This document shows positions 1 to 5,321 of a stretch of DNA of 5,321 nucleotides, one piece after another. Numbering within the stretch: the stretch's first letter is position 1; every line of letters starts with the position of its first letter. The position numbers were made by a program, and so were the translations under genes. The DNA is from Leptospiraceae bacterium (lineage in GTDB: Bacteria > Spirochaetota > Leptospiria > Turneriellales > Turneriellaceae), in assembly GCA_016788945.1 (NCBI GenBank), contig JAEUSA010000015.1, positions 1 through 5,321 of the forward strand, written 5' to 3'. The notes beneath the pieces are model-generated. The model was given only the letters and a program-made list of their open reading frames with translations, did no database searches and had not been told where the DNA came from.

Positions 1-189
1 GGCAATTGCCTCTTCGTCTGAAGGAAAATAGCGCGCATTCGGGTCTTGTGCCGCGCCACAATTTGGACAAAACTTGTGGTTCACACCCAAGAGTTTCTTG
101 GTATTGCAATATTTGCAATCCCAAAGCATCTGGAAAGTGCCGGCATCTTCTACTCGGTCATAGCCGGGGTTCTGGGGTTCATTCGCCAT
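1..189 (-). CDS. Zinc-ribbon protein, N-terminal 63 residues (runs off left edge)
   Basis: Seen: reading the minus strand from the ATG at 189-187 gives 63 codons open to the window edge. A short polar leader is followed by WDCKYCNTKKLLGV (residues 23-36) and FCPNCGAAQDPNARYFPSDE (40-59). Cys25/Cys28 and Cys41/Cys44 form two CxxC knuckles 12 residues apart, a four-cysteine zinc ribbon. Known: the W-x-C-x2-C ... C-P-N-C-G-A-x-Q-D-P ... R-Y-F-P pattern resembles RanBP2-like or rubredoxin-like zinc ribbons at the N-terminus of bacterial proteins annotated only as zinc-ribbon proteins. The downstream domain is missing here, so function cannot be assigned. There is no signal peptide, so the N-terminus is probably cytoplasmic. 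The gene is divergent from the nuclease gene. No strong ribosome binding site is visible; a GAG lies a few bases before the ATG. The motif makes this a real gene even though it is truncated by the window. Confidence 0.85.
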   Translation of the reverse strand, partial: MANEPQNPGYDRVEDAGTFQMLWDCKYCNTKKLLGVNHKFCPNCGAAQDPNARYFPSDEEAIA

Positions 190-241
190 GGTTCTCAATA
201 ACCAGCCCCTTCGCCACGTCAATAATTTAGATCAGTCATTT

Positions 242-273
242 TTGTGGAGACGCAGCACAGCGCGTCTTCACAA
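242..273. repeat. 12-bp inverted repeat (hairpin) just before the nuclease start
   Basis: Arms TTGTGGAGACGC (242-253) and GCGTCTTCACAA (262-273) are complementary over 12 pairs with a single G-T mismatch (a G-U wobble in RNA), around an 8-base loop. The structure ends 7 bases before the ATG at 281. A T-run (238-243) begins just before and overlaps the left arm, rather than following the right arm. On the minus strand the stem is followed by A's. It therefore does not look like an intrinsic terminator in either direction. It could be an operator or an mRNA leader hairpin controlling the nuclease; that role is inference. Confidence 0.6.
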
Positions 274-280
274 TCTACCC

Positions 281-1222
281 ATGCGGATTTTCATAATGTA
301 TGTAATCCTTGTATCCGCCGCGCATGCGTGGGGATTAAGGGGACACCGCATTGTTGCGCGCATCGCCGAAAATCATCTGAACGAGACTGCGCAGAGCCAA
401 GTTAAGGAATTACTCGGGTCAGATACACTGACTAAAGTCGCCAATGAAGCAGACAGCTATCGCTCAGATTCAAAATGGAAATGTGCTGCGCCACTGCACT
501 ATGTTTCTATTGAAGATAATGAACAATATTTGACCGCTGAAAAGCACGCACAGGGAGATATCGTACGTGCCATGTTTTACTTTGAAGACATTCTGCGCGA
601 CGAAAAATCCACCAAGCCAATGAAGGCGATTGCGCTCAAATGGCTCGTGCATCTTGTGGGTGATATACACCAACCGCTGCATGTCGGCCGTTCGTGCGAT
701 CGTGGCGGCAATTCGACAAAGGTGCGCTGGTTTGGCAGCGATTCGAACTTGCATAAAGTGTGGGATTCACAACTGATAAACCATGAAGAGCTCAGCTATA
801 CGGAATTCGCCGATTTTCTCGATAAGGCCGATCAACCCCGTATAGAGCCATCGAACTATATTGCCTGGAGTAACGAAGCCCGTCAGTTGCGCCAGCAGCT
901 GTATACTTGCCTCGCCAAGGATAATTGTTGCGAGCGCAATGCGAAGCGTGCATGTAAAGCGCCCGCGACGGAATTTGGTTCGTGTTCTGCCGAAGCTCCT
1001 GAGTTGACGGTCAATGTCGAATACGCATACGTTGAAAAAAACCGCGAACTGTTAAACCGGCAATTGCTGAAAGCTGGCCTACGTCTTGCTGATTTGCTCA
1101 ACCGCATCTTTGCCGCCACGCCACTCAGCGATCAAGAGAAAGCAGCCCGCGTAGCGATCGAAAAAATCCGGCGGGACGCGGGTGATCCAGTAAAAGATTG
1201 CGTGATGCAGGCCGTAAAATAG
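281..1222 (+). CDS. Exported S1/P1-family zinc-dependent nuclease
   Basis: Predicted secreted phosphodiesterase cleaving single-stranded DNA or RNA, and possibly 3'-phosphomonoesters, outside the cytoplasm. Seen: 313 residues. The signal peptide MRIFIMYVILVSAAHA should be cleaved to leave Trp17 as the mature N-terminus, which the P1 family uses as a zinc ligand. All nine expected ligands can be matched to P1: Trp17, His22 (WGLRGH), Asp58 (EADSY), His73 (PLHYVSI), His124/Asp128/His134 (WLVHLVGDIHQPLH), and His158/Asp162 (LHKVWDS). Odd: residues 210-235 hold five extra cysteines (210, 216, 217, 225, 235), and about 30 charged residues follow the usual AGLRLADLLNRIF end. Start choice: an in-frame ATG at 188 would bury the signal peptide behind 31 residues, so 281 is preferred; 296 is also possible. 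No Shine-Dalgarno motif is visible. The stop lies 21 bp before mnmH, so co-transcription is plausible. Confidence 0.9.
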   Translation: MRIFIMYVILVSAAHAWGLRGHRIVARIAENHLNETAQSQVKELLGSDTLTKVANEADSYRSDSKWKCAAPLHYVSIEDNEQYLTAEKHAQGDIVRAMFYFEDILRDEKSTKPMKAIALKWLVHLVGDIHQPLHVGRSCDRGGNSTKVRWFGSDSNLHKVWDSQLINHEELSYTEFADFLDKADQPRIEPSNYIAWSNEARQLRQQLYTCLAKDNCCERNAKRACKAPATEFGSCSAEAPELTVNVEYAYVEKNRELLNRQLLKAGLRLADLLNRIFAATPLSDQEKAARVAIEKIRRDAGDPVKDCVMQAVK

Positions 1223-1243
1223 TGCCAACTATCCCCTGTTGAC

Positions 1244-2269
1244 ATGGCAATTCAGCTCACGGCCGATAAATTTCTCGAAGCAGCGCGCTCCATGCCCGTA
1301 TTCGACGTGCGTTCCGAAGGTGAATTCGCCGCCGGGCATGTTCCCGGAGCATTTTCGCTGCCTCTTTTTAATAATGCAGAGCGCGCAGAAGTCGGTACGC
1401 TTTATAAACAGCAAGGCCGGCAACAGGCGATACTCAAAGGCCTCGAATATGCAGGCGCGCGTATGCACCTGCTCGCCGCGACTGCACTCGAGAAGGCGCA
1501 AGACGGTAAGGTGGCAGTGCATTGTTGGCGCGGAGGCATGCGCTCGGCTTCGGTCGCCTGGCTGATGGAGCGCGTCGGGCTTTCCGTGTCCGTACTGACC
1601 GGGGGTTATAAAGCATTCCGTCGGCTGATGCGCGATGAGTTTGTTCGCCAGCGCCGTCTGATTATCCTTGGCGGGAAAACCGGGTCGCAAAAAACGCGCA
1701 TATTGACCGAACTCGCGGCGCGCGGCGTTGAGGTGATCGATCTCGAACATATGGCCAACCATCGGGGTTCCGCTTTTGGCTATATGGACGCTTCAGGGCC
1801 TGCATTAGGCGGAATCGAAGGACAACCGACGCAGGAGCAGTTCGAAAATGCATTAGGGTCAGCCTTGTGGGGTATACCCGCAGACCGGCCTGTGATTGTC
1901 GAAGACGAAAGCCGGCTCATCGGGCGTATGCATATTCCCGATGCGTTCTGGAAACAGATGCGTAGTAACCGGGTGTACGTACTCGAATGGCCGCTCGAAA
2001 CACGCGTGGCATTTTTGACCGAACAGTATCAGGCTGATACAGAAGTCATTCGAAACAACCTTCAATCGATCAAAAAGCGCCTCGGCGACGAACGGACAAA
2101 GCGGGCGTTCGAAGCGCTCGAGGCTGGCGATCGCGCCGAAGTATGCCGCATCGTGCTCGATTATTATGACCGCGCGTACGCGTATGGCCTCAGTCAGCGA
2201 AGCCAGGAATTGATTAGTTATTTACCGGGCGAGAACGCCACCGAGGCTATTCTGAGTTTATTGTCATGA
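1244..2269 (+). CDS. mnmH: tRNA 2-selenouridine synthase (rhodanese + P-loop)
   Basis: Also called SelU or YbbB. It converts 2-thiouridine at wobble position 34 of tRNA-Lys, -Glu and -Gln to 2-selenouridine using selenophosphate, through a geranylated intermediate; it acts in the cytoplasm. Seen: 341 residues, close to the E. coli protein (about 364). The N-terminal rhodanese domain (about 10-130) has DVRSEGEF and GHVPGA, and the catalytic loop CWRGGMRSAS with Cys94. A P-loop-type domain follows: LGGKTGSQKT (142-151), then a conserved GSAFG (175-179) and EDESRLIGR (220-228). Odd: the P-loop reads GKTGSQKT, with Gln149 where Walker A consensus has Gly, although Lys150-Thr151 are kept. The stop overlaps the selD start by 4 bp (ATGA), implying translational coupling and a shared pathway. 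No Shine-Dalgarno motif precedes ATG 1244. Identity is secure from domain order and the selD neighbour. Confidence 0.95.
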   Translation: MAIQLTADKFLEAARSMPVFDVRSEGEFAAGHVPGAFSLPLFNNAERAEVGTLYKQQGRQQAILKGLEYAGARMHLLAATALEKAQDGKVAVHCWRGGMRSASVAWLMERVGLSVSVLTGGYKAFRRLMRDEFVRQRRLIILGGKTGSQKTRILTELAARGVEVIDLEHMANHRGSAFGYMDASGPALGGIEGQPTQEQFENALGSALWGIPADRPVIVEDESRLIGRMHIPDAFWKQMRSNRVYVLEWPLETRVAFLTEQYQADTEVIRNNLQSIKKRLGDERTKRAFEALEAGDRAEVCRIVLDYYDRAYAYGLSQRSQELISYLPGENATEAILSLLS

Positions 2270-3330
2270 GCATTCGACTTACACAATTCAGCCATGGAGC
2301 CGGCTGCGGCTGTAAAATCTCTCCGGCATTGTTGGGTGATATTCTAAAGAACAATATTGTTTACCCGACGGCCAATGTCATCGTCGGTAATTCAGACCGC
2401 GATGATGCGGCGGCGTATCTGATCGATAACGACCAGGTCTTATTATCGACAACCGATTTTTTTATGCCTGTGGTAGACGACGCGCGCGACTTCGGTCGCA
2501 TCGCGGCGGCGAACGCAATTTCAGATATTTATGCCATGGGTGGTCGCCCGATTCTCGCGCTTGCAATTCTCGGCTGGCCCGTTGACAAACTACCCGCCGA
2601 ACTCGCGAATGCAGTGGTCGCCGGGGCGCGTGAAGTCGCTGCCGAGTGCGGTATTACGATTGCTGGTGGCCACAGTATCGACTCGCAAGAGCCGATCTTC
2701 GGTCTCGCAGTTAATGGGCTCGTCAGTGCGCGGCAACTCAAGCGCAATTCGACAGCCGAGCCCGGTGATTTACTCGTACTCACGAAACCATTAGGTATTG
2801 GCATCCACACGACAGCGATGAAGAAGTCTCTGCTGAAAAGCGAACACGAGGGCATCGCGGTCAAAGAGATGACGATGCTGAACAAGATCGGGCGCGATCT
2901 CGCAGAAATTCCTGAAGTCCATGCGTTGACCGATGTGACGGGTTTCGGGCTCGGCGGCCATCTGATCGAAATGGTCACGCCGCGGAACCTGATTGCAGAG
3001 ATTGATTTTGCGCGCCTGCCGCAATTGCCCGGGCTGGCCGATTATTTTGCTGCGGGTGCCGTACCCGGCGGTACGCAACGGAATTTTAAGAGTTTCGGTG
3101 ACAAAATCTCCGGTATTGAAGACAAACTTGCCCAGAATGGAGTCGAAGGGCTCAGGCGTGCCATCGTCTGCGACCCGCAAACCTCGGGCGGATTACTCAT
3201 TGCGGTGAGCCCCAAGGCCTATGACAGTCTTGTATCCGTATTCGAGAAAAAGGGTATGAGCGATCGCCTGCATGCCATCGGTCGTATTGCCAAGGAGCCG
3301 GGGCGCAGCGGGCAGGTTAACGTCAATTAG
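2266..3330 (+). CDS. selD: Selenophosphate synthetase (selenide, water dikinase)
   Basis: Makes selenophosphate from selenide and ATP, giving AMP and phosphate; this is the selenium donor for MnmH and, where present, for selenocysteine synthesis. Seen: 354 residues, near the 347 of E. coli SelD and strongly alike throughout. HGAGCGCK (10-17) carries the catalytic Cys14 (E. coli Cys17) and Lys17 (E. coli Lys20). The metal/ATP aspartates match: Asp47 (RDDAA), Asp64 (STTDFF), Asp87 (AISDIYAMGG) and Asp223 (LTDVTGFGLGGHL). The CDPQTSGGLL motif lies at 302-311. The AIRS-type N-terminal half spans about 45-155 and the C-terminal half about 165-340. This is the Cys form; no in-frame UGA marks a Sec version. 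The start overlaps the mnmH stop, so expression is probably coupled. Its TAG stop overlaps the stop of the convergent lipoprotein gene, leaving no room for a terminator between them. Confidence 0.97.
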   Translation: MSIRLTQFSHGAGCGCKISPALLGDILKNNIVYPTANVIVGNSDRDDAAAYLIDNDQVLLSTTDFFMPVVDDARDFGRIAAANAISDIYAMGGRPILALAILGWPVDKLPAELANAVVAGAREVAAECGITIAGGHSIDSQEPIFGLAVNGLVSARQLKRNSTAEPGDLLVLTKPLGIGIHTTAMKKSLLKSEHEGIAVKEMTMLNKIGRDLAEIPEVHALTDVTGFGLGGHLIEMVTPRNLIAEIDFARLPQLPGLADYFAAGAVPGGTQRNFKSFGDKISGIEDKLAQNGVEGLRRAIVCDPQTSGGLLIAVSPKAYDSLVSVFEKKGMSDRLHAIGRIAKEPGRSGQVNVN

Positions 3331-3917
3331 TCGCGCAGCGTAGTTTCTGTCAAAAATGCCCCGCGCAAATCGCCCACTTTGTAACCGGTGGCGCGGTCAT
3401 TCGGATACAGCCGCTTGATTTCCATGACGGCCTTCTTGTCGAGAGACTTTTCATCGCCATGGCAGCCAAGGCACATCGGCATCGGAATCTTTATCGGATG
3501 CATGGTGAAGATTTGCGATCCCTCTCTGTAGACCGTTGGCTTCGCACCATGCTTTTGCCAGCTTGCTAGAATTTCCGTCTGTCTTGCATCGGCTGTATTC
3601 TGCGGGTTGCGGTTACGCTCTGAAATACGGCGGAAACGAAATGTTTTGGCGCCGATTTCCTGAGCGGCCTTTTCTGACCATTCGCTATTCTTCGTTTTGC
3701 CATGTTCTCCTGCGAACCCGGCGCAGAAGTTTACCGAAGCTGCGTATCCGTCTTTATCCACTTTCGCTTGCAGCGTCTTGATCATCGGGGGTAATACATC
3801 TTGCATGGCCCGACTGGCAAAGGTTATGAATGTATCGTCGCTGGTTTTTTTCTGGCAGGCAGCCAATGTCAGTAGAGAGATAATTCCCCATGTCCACAGC
3901 GTAGTTGTGTAGCGCAT
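3327..3917 (-). CDS. DUF3365 (Tll0287-like) lipoprotein with one c-type haem motif
   Basis: Seen: 196 residues from the ATG at 3917-3915. Residues 1-21 form a lipoprotein signal, MRYTTT then a hydrophobic stretch ending in LTLAAC, with lipidated Cys21. Gln at +2 suggests outer-membrane rather than inner-membrane sorting, if E. coli rules apply. The mature part has SVNFCAGFAG (Cys65), FRFRRISERNRNPQNTADA (93-111) and, near the end, PMCLGCHGDE with a CxxCH haem-attachment site (Cys149, Cys152, His153). Known: this arrangement matches the DUF3365/Tll0287-like family, small periplasmic haem-binding domains related to sensor input modules; partners and function are largely unestablished. The frame stays open upstream to 4181, but that extension is Arg/Lys-rich and would bury the lipobox, so the start at 3917 is chosen. 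A weak AGG sits 8 bases before it. The start codon lies inside a 13-bp inverted repeat. Likely a redox, gas or ligand-responsive haem protein (inference). Confidence 0.85.
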   Translation of the reverse strand: MRYTTTLWTWGIISLLTLAACQKKTSDDTFITFASRAMQDVLPPMIKTLQAKVDKDGYAASVNFCAGFAGEHGKTKNSEWSEKAAQEIGAKTFRFRRISERNRNPQNTADARQTEILASWQKHGAKPTVYREGSQIFTMHPIKIPMPMCLGCHGDEKSLDKKAVMEIKRLYPNDRATGYKVGDLRGAFLTETTLRD

Positions 3918-3946
3918 GCCATATACCTGTATGGGTATATGGCATG
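3915..3946. promoter_or_regulatory. Perfect 13-bp inverted repeat over the lipoprotein gene start
   Basis: Arms CATGCCATATACC (3915-3927) and GGTATATGGCATG (3934-3946) are exact reverse complements around a 6-base centre, TGTATG. The left arm includes the lipoprotein start codon (3917-3915, minus strand) and the right arm reaches into a TTGACA element. No T-run follows on either strand, so it is not an intrinsic terminator. Position and symmetry fit a repressor or activator operator. In RNA it would be a stable hairpin hiding the start codon and the weak AGG. Its core, ATACCC-N4-AGGTAT read on the minus strand, loosely resembles the ACC...GGT dyads of CsoR-family regulators; that resemblance is tentative. 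Confidence 0.65.
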
Positions 3947-3950
3947 TCAA
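3920..3950 (-). promoter_or_regulatory. Candidate promoter for the lipoprotein gene
   Basis: On the minus strand a perfect -35 hexamer TTGACA (3950-3945) is followed by possible -10 hexamers GTATAT (18-bp spacing) or TATATG (19-bp spacing, 3925-3920). Transcription from these would begin at or just past the ATG at 3917, which implies a leaderless message or that this is not the true promoter. The inverted repeat covers the spacer and -10 region, as expected for a regulated promoter. No better -35/-10 pair was found further upstream. Confidence 0.3.
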
Positions 3951-4104
3951 GCCCTTTTCGCCCAAGGGACGTTTCGGGCATTTTGCTCGCGCGCGTTTTT
4001 CGAGCCCGCTGCGCGGCCCCGAATTCGGTTTCTTGTAAACGGGTTGCATTTGGGCACAGGGAAAATATTTGAACCCCATGCGGGCTAAAGCGTCAAACTT
4101 CCAT
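3947..4104. other. Rest of the divergent spacer between lipoprotein and DUF4139 genes
   Basis: No gene is supported here. Two short stems are visible, CCCTT/AAGGG (3952-3968) and GCTCG/CGAGC (3985-4005); both are 5 bp and neither is convincing as a terminator. For the plus-strand gene the best promoter-like pair is TTGCAT (4044-4049) with TATTTG (4066-4071) at 16-bp spacing, which is weak. An in-frame TAA at 4036-4038 bounds the DUF4139 reading frame upstream. The minus-strand frame of the lipoprotein stays open across this stretch but shows no recognisable domain. Confidence 0.4.
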
Positions 4105-5321
4105 ATGCGCCATCGTTCAATTCGTACTGCGATATTTCTCTTGGTGGGATTTTTCCCCCTGATGAACCTGCAAGCCCACATTGAATTAGTAACCGTACCG
4201 AAAAGCCAATCGGTGCAGCTGACAATTTACAACAGTGCAGACATCACTATGGTGAAAGAATCGCGTGAGCTGACTTTCAAACCGGGTATCAACACAATCC
4301 AGTTTTCGTGGGCAGGCACGCTGATTGATCCAACTTCGTTGAGGCTCACATTTCTGACTCACAAAAACAAGCTCACCTTACGCGATACTTCATTTCCTCC
4401 GGGACGCAACGACGCGTTGCAGTGGAATATTGATAGTGAACTTTCGGGGGCCGCGCGGGTCGAGATAAACTACTTCACGTCAGGCATCACGTGGAACGCC
4501 GATTATACGGCGATCACCAACACGAAAGAAGATCGCATGAATGTCGACGGCTTTATTCGGGTGATTAATAACTCGGGTGAAGATTACCCTGCGGCAGAGG
4601 TACGCCTCGTCGTCGGCACCGTCAACCTTGTGGAGGACATTGCCGGGTTGGCACAGGGCAAGTGGCGCTATGCAGACCTCGATGAAGAGAAACGCGATCG
4701 TGTTCGCAATGGCTTCAAGAAAAAAATGAAGCGCGCCGAAGCGGCAAAAGCGGCGGCGATGGATGATATGCCGGTGCCTGCACCATCGGCTCCGCTGTCG
4801 GCGGGTTATGCAAAACCGAAAGAGATTGTGAAAGAGGGGTTATCCGAATATTTTCTCTTTACCGTCGAGGGCAAAGAAAATATTCCCAATGGTTGGCAAA
4901 AGCGCCTCAAGGCTTTCAGCGCGAAAGACGTCGAAGTGAAAGTCATCTACCGTGCCTCGGACCGTCAGACGGGCGGCAGGGTACACAAGTTTTACGAGTT
5001 CCGTAATGTGAAAGAAAAAGGCCAAGACCCCAAAACGAGCCTTGGCGTGTCACCTTTGCCCGACGGTACCGTGCATATCTTTTCTGAAGATACGCAGAAT
5101 AACCTCTCGTACCAAGGTGGAGTGTATATGAAATACGTGGCCACCGGTGATAAAGTCAAACTCGATGCCGGTGAAACGCGCGAAGTGGTACTAAGAACGT
5201 TCACGCGCGATTTCAGGCGCTTTGCCTTTATAACCGACACGCGCTATGATAAGACACATTTTGTCAAAGAGTGGATGGACGAATATTTCTATGAGCATGA
5301 ACTCGAGAATACTCTCGGTCG
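4105..5321 (+). CDS. Exported DUF4139-family protein, N-terminal 405 residues (runs off right edge)
   Basis: Seen: the frame is open from the ATG to the window end. Residues 1-24 form a Sec signal peptide: basic MRHRSIR, hydrophobic TAIFLLVGFFPLM, then NLQA with probable cleavage before His25. The mature start has VQLTIYNSADITMVKESREL, then FKPGINTIQFSW, GTLIDPTSL, the YFTSGITWNADYTAI segment (123-137) and VRLVVGTVNLVEDIA. This succession is typical of DUF4139 proteins, a beta-rich family of unknown biochemical role. A Lys/Ala-rich, then Pro/Ala-rich linker (about 193-240, including MPVPAPSAP) splits the domain before SEYFLFTVEGKENIPNGWQK, where the second DUF4139 part begins. Start choice: the ATG at 4078 is also in frame but gives a 16-residue n-region; 4105 gives a normal signal peptide. 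No good Shine-Dalgarno motif precedes either. The gene is divergent from the lipoprotein gene. Likely a periplasmic or surface protein; function unknown. Confidence 0.85.
   Translation, partial: MRHRSIRTAIFLLVGFFPLMNLQAHIELVTVPKSQSVQLTIYNSADITMVKESRELTFKPGINTIQFSWAGTLIDPTSLRLTFLTHKNKLTLRDTSFPPGRNDALQWNIDSELSGAARVEINYFTSGITWNADYTAITNTKEDRMNVDGFIRVINNSGEDYPAAEVRLVVGTVNLVEDIAGLAQGKWRYADLDEEKRDRVRNGFKKKMKRAEAAKAAAMDDMPVPAPSAPLSAGYAKPKEIVKEGLSEYFLFTVEGKENIPNGWQKRLKAFSAKDVEVKVIYRASDRQTGGRVHKFYEFRNVKEKGQDPKTSLGVSPLPDGTVHIFSEDTQNNLSYQGGVYMKYVATGDKVKLDAGETREVVLRTFTRDFRRFAFITDTRYDKTHFVKEWMDEYFYEHELENTLG

Noticed and set aside
188..280. N-terminal extension of the nuclease from the ATG at 188
   Set aside because: It would place 31 non-hydrophobic residues before a good signal peptide, and the mature N-terminal Trp ligand requires cleavage after AHA; the extension lies in the divergent promoter region.
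1239..1244. TTGACA as a -35 element at the mnmH start
   Set aside because: It overlaps the mnmH start codon, so any transcript from it would begin inside mnmH; judged a chance match.
1229..1762. 177-residue minus-strand open frame inside mnmH
   Set aside because: It lies antisense to a conserved gene, with no recognisable domain and a His/Arg/Cys-rich composition typical of an opposite-strand shadow.
2266..2330. Possible selenocysteine form of SelD
   Set aside because: The catalytic position is encoded as Cys (Cys14) and no in-frame UGA occurs before the stop.
2529..3180. Minus-strand open frames of 149 and 129 residues inside selD
   Set aside because: Both are antisense to strongly conserved SelD coding sequence and have no recognisable domains.
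3985..4005. GCTCG/CGAGC stem with a T-run as a possible terminator
   Set aside because: The stem is only 5 bp and the T-run is in the loop rather than after the stem; no gene ends here on either strand.
3918..4181. 88-residue upstream extension of the minus-strand lipoprotein frame
   Set aside because: It is basic and shows no recognisable domain, it overlaps the start of the divergent DUF4139 gene, and it would bury the LAAC lipobox.

Overview
The window reads as an ordinary bacterial chromosome segment from a Gram-negative-type organism of intermediate to moderately high G+C. It encodes Sec signal peptides, one lipoprotein and one c-type haem motif, which implies an envelope with a periplasm. 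The lineage cannot be fixed from sequence alone. The mix of genes and the scarcity of Shine-Dalgarno motifs give me a weak impression of a Leptospirales-type spirochaete, but that is only an impression. There are no RNA genes, CRISPR arrays, insertion sequences or phage genes.

Layout, left to right. (1) The minus-strand 5' end of a zinc-ribbon protein gene runs off the left edge (1-189). (2) A short divergent spacer holds a 12-bp near-perfect hairpin. (3) A plus-strand block 281-3330 follows: an exported S1/P1-type nuclease, then mnmH (tRNA 2-selenouridine synthase) 21 bp later, then selD (selenophosphate synthetase), which overlaps mnmH by 4 bp. (4) A minus-strand lipoprotein gene (DUF3365/Tll0287-like, with one CxxCH haem site) converges on selD; the two stop codons overlap. 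(5) A divergent spacer of about 187 bp carries a perfect 13-bp inverted repeat on the lipoprotein start codon. (6) A plus-strand gene for an exported DUF4139-family protein runs off the right edge.

How the genes work together: SelD makes selenophosphate from selenide and ATP. MnmH uses it to replace sulfur with selenium in the wobble 2-thiouridine of certain tRNAs. Their 4-bp overlap fits a dedicated selenium-tRNA operon. No selA, selB or selC and no in-frame UGA readthrough is visible, so selenocysteine use cannot be judged. The nuclease upstream has the complete tri-zinc ligand set and may be co-transcribed, but no functional link to selenium is evident. The lipoprotein and DUF4139 protein are divergently transcribed envelope proteins of unestablished role.

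I found no clear new system. The points most worth a second look are the two inverted repeats at the starts of exported-protein genes, a cysteine-rich insertion in the nuclease, and a non-consensus Walker A loop in MnmH.
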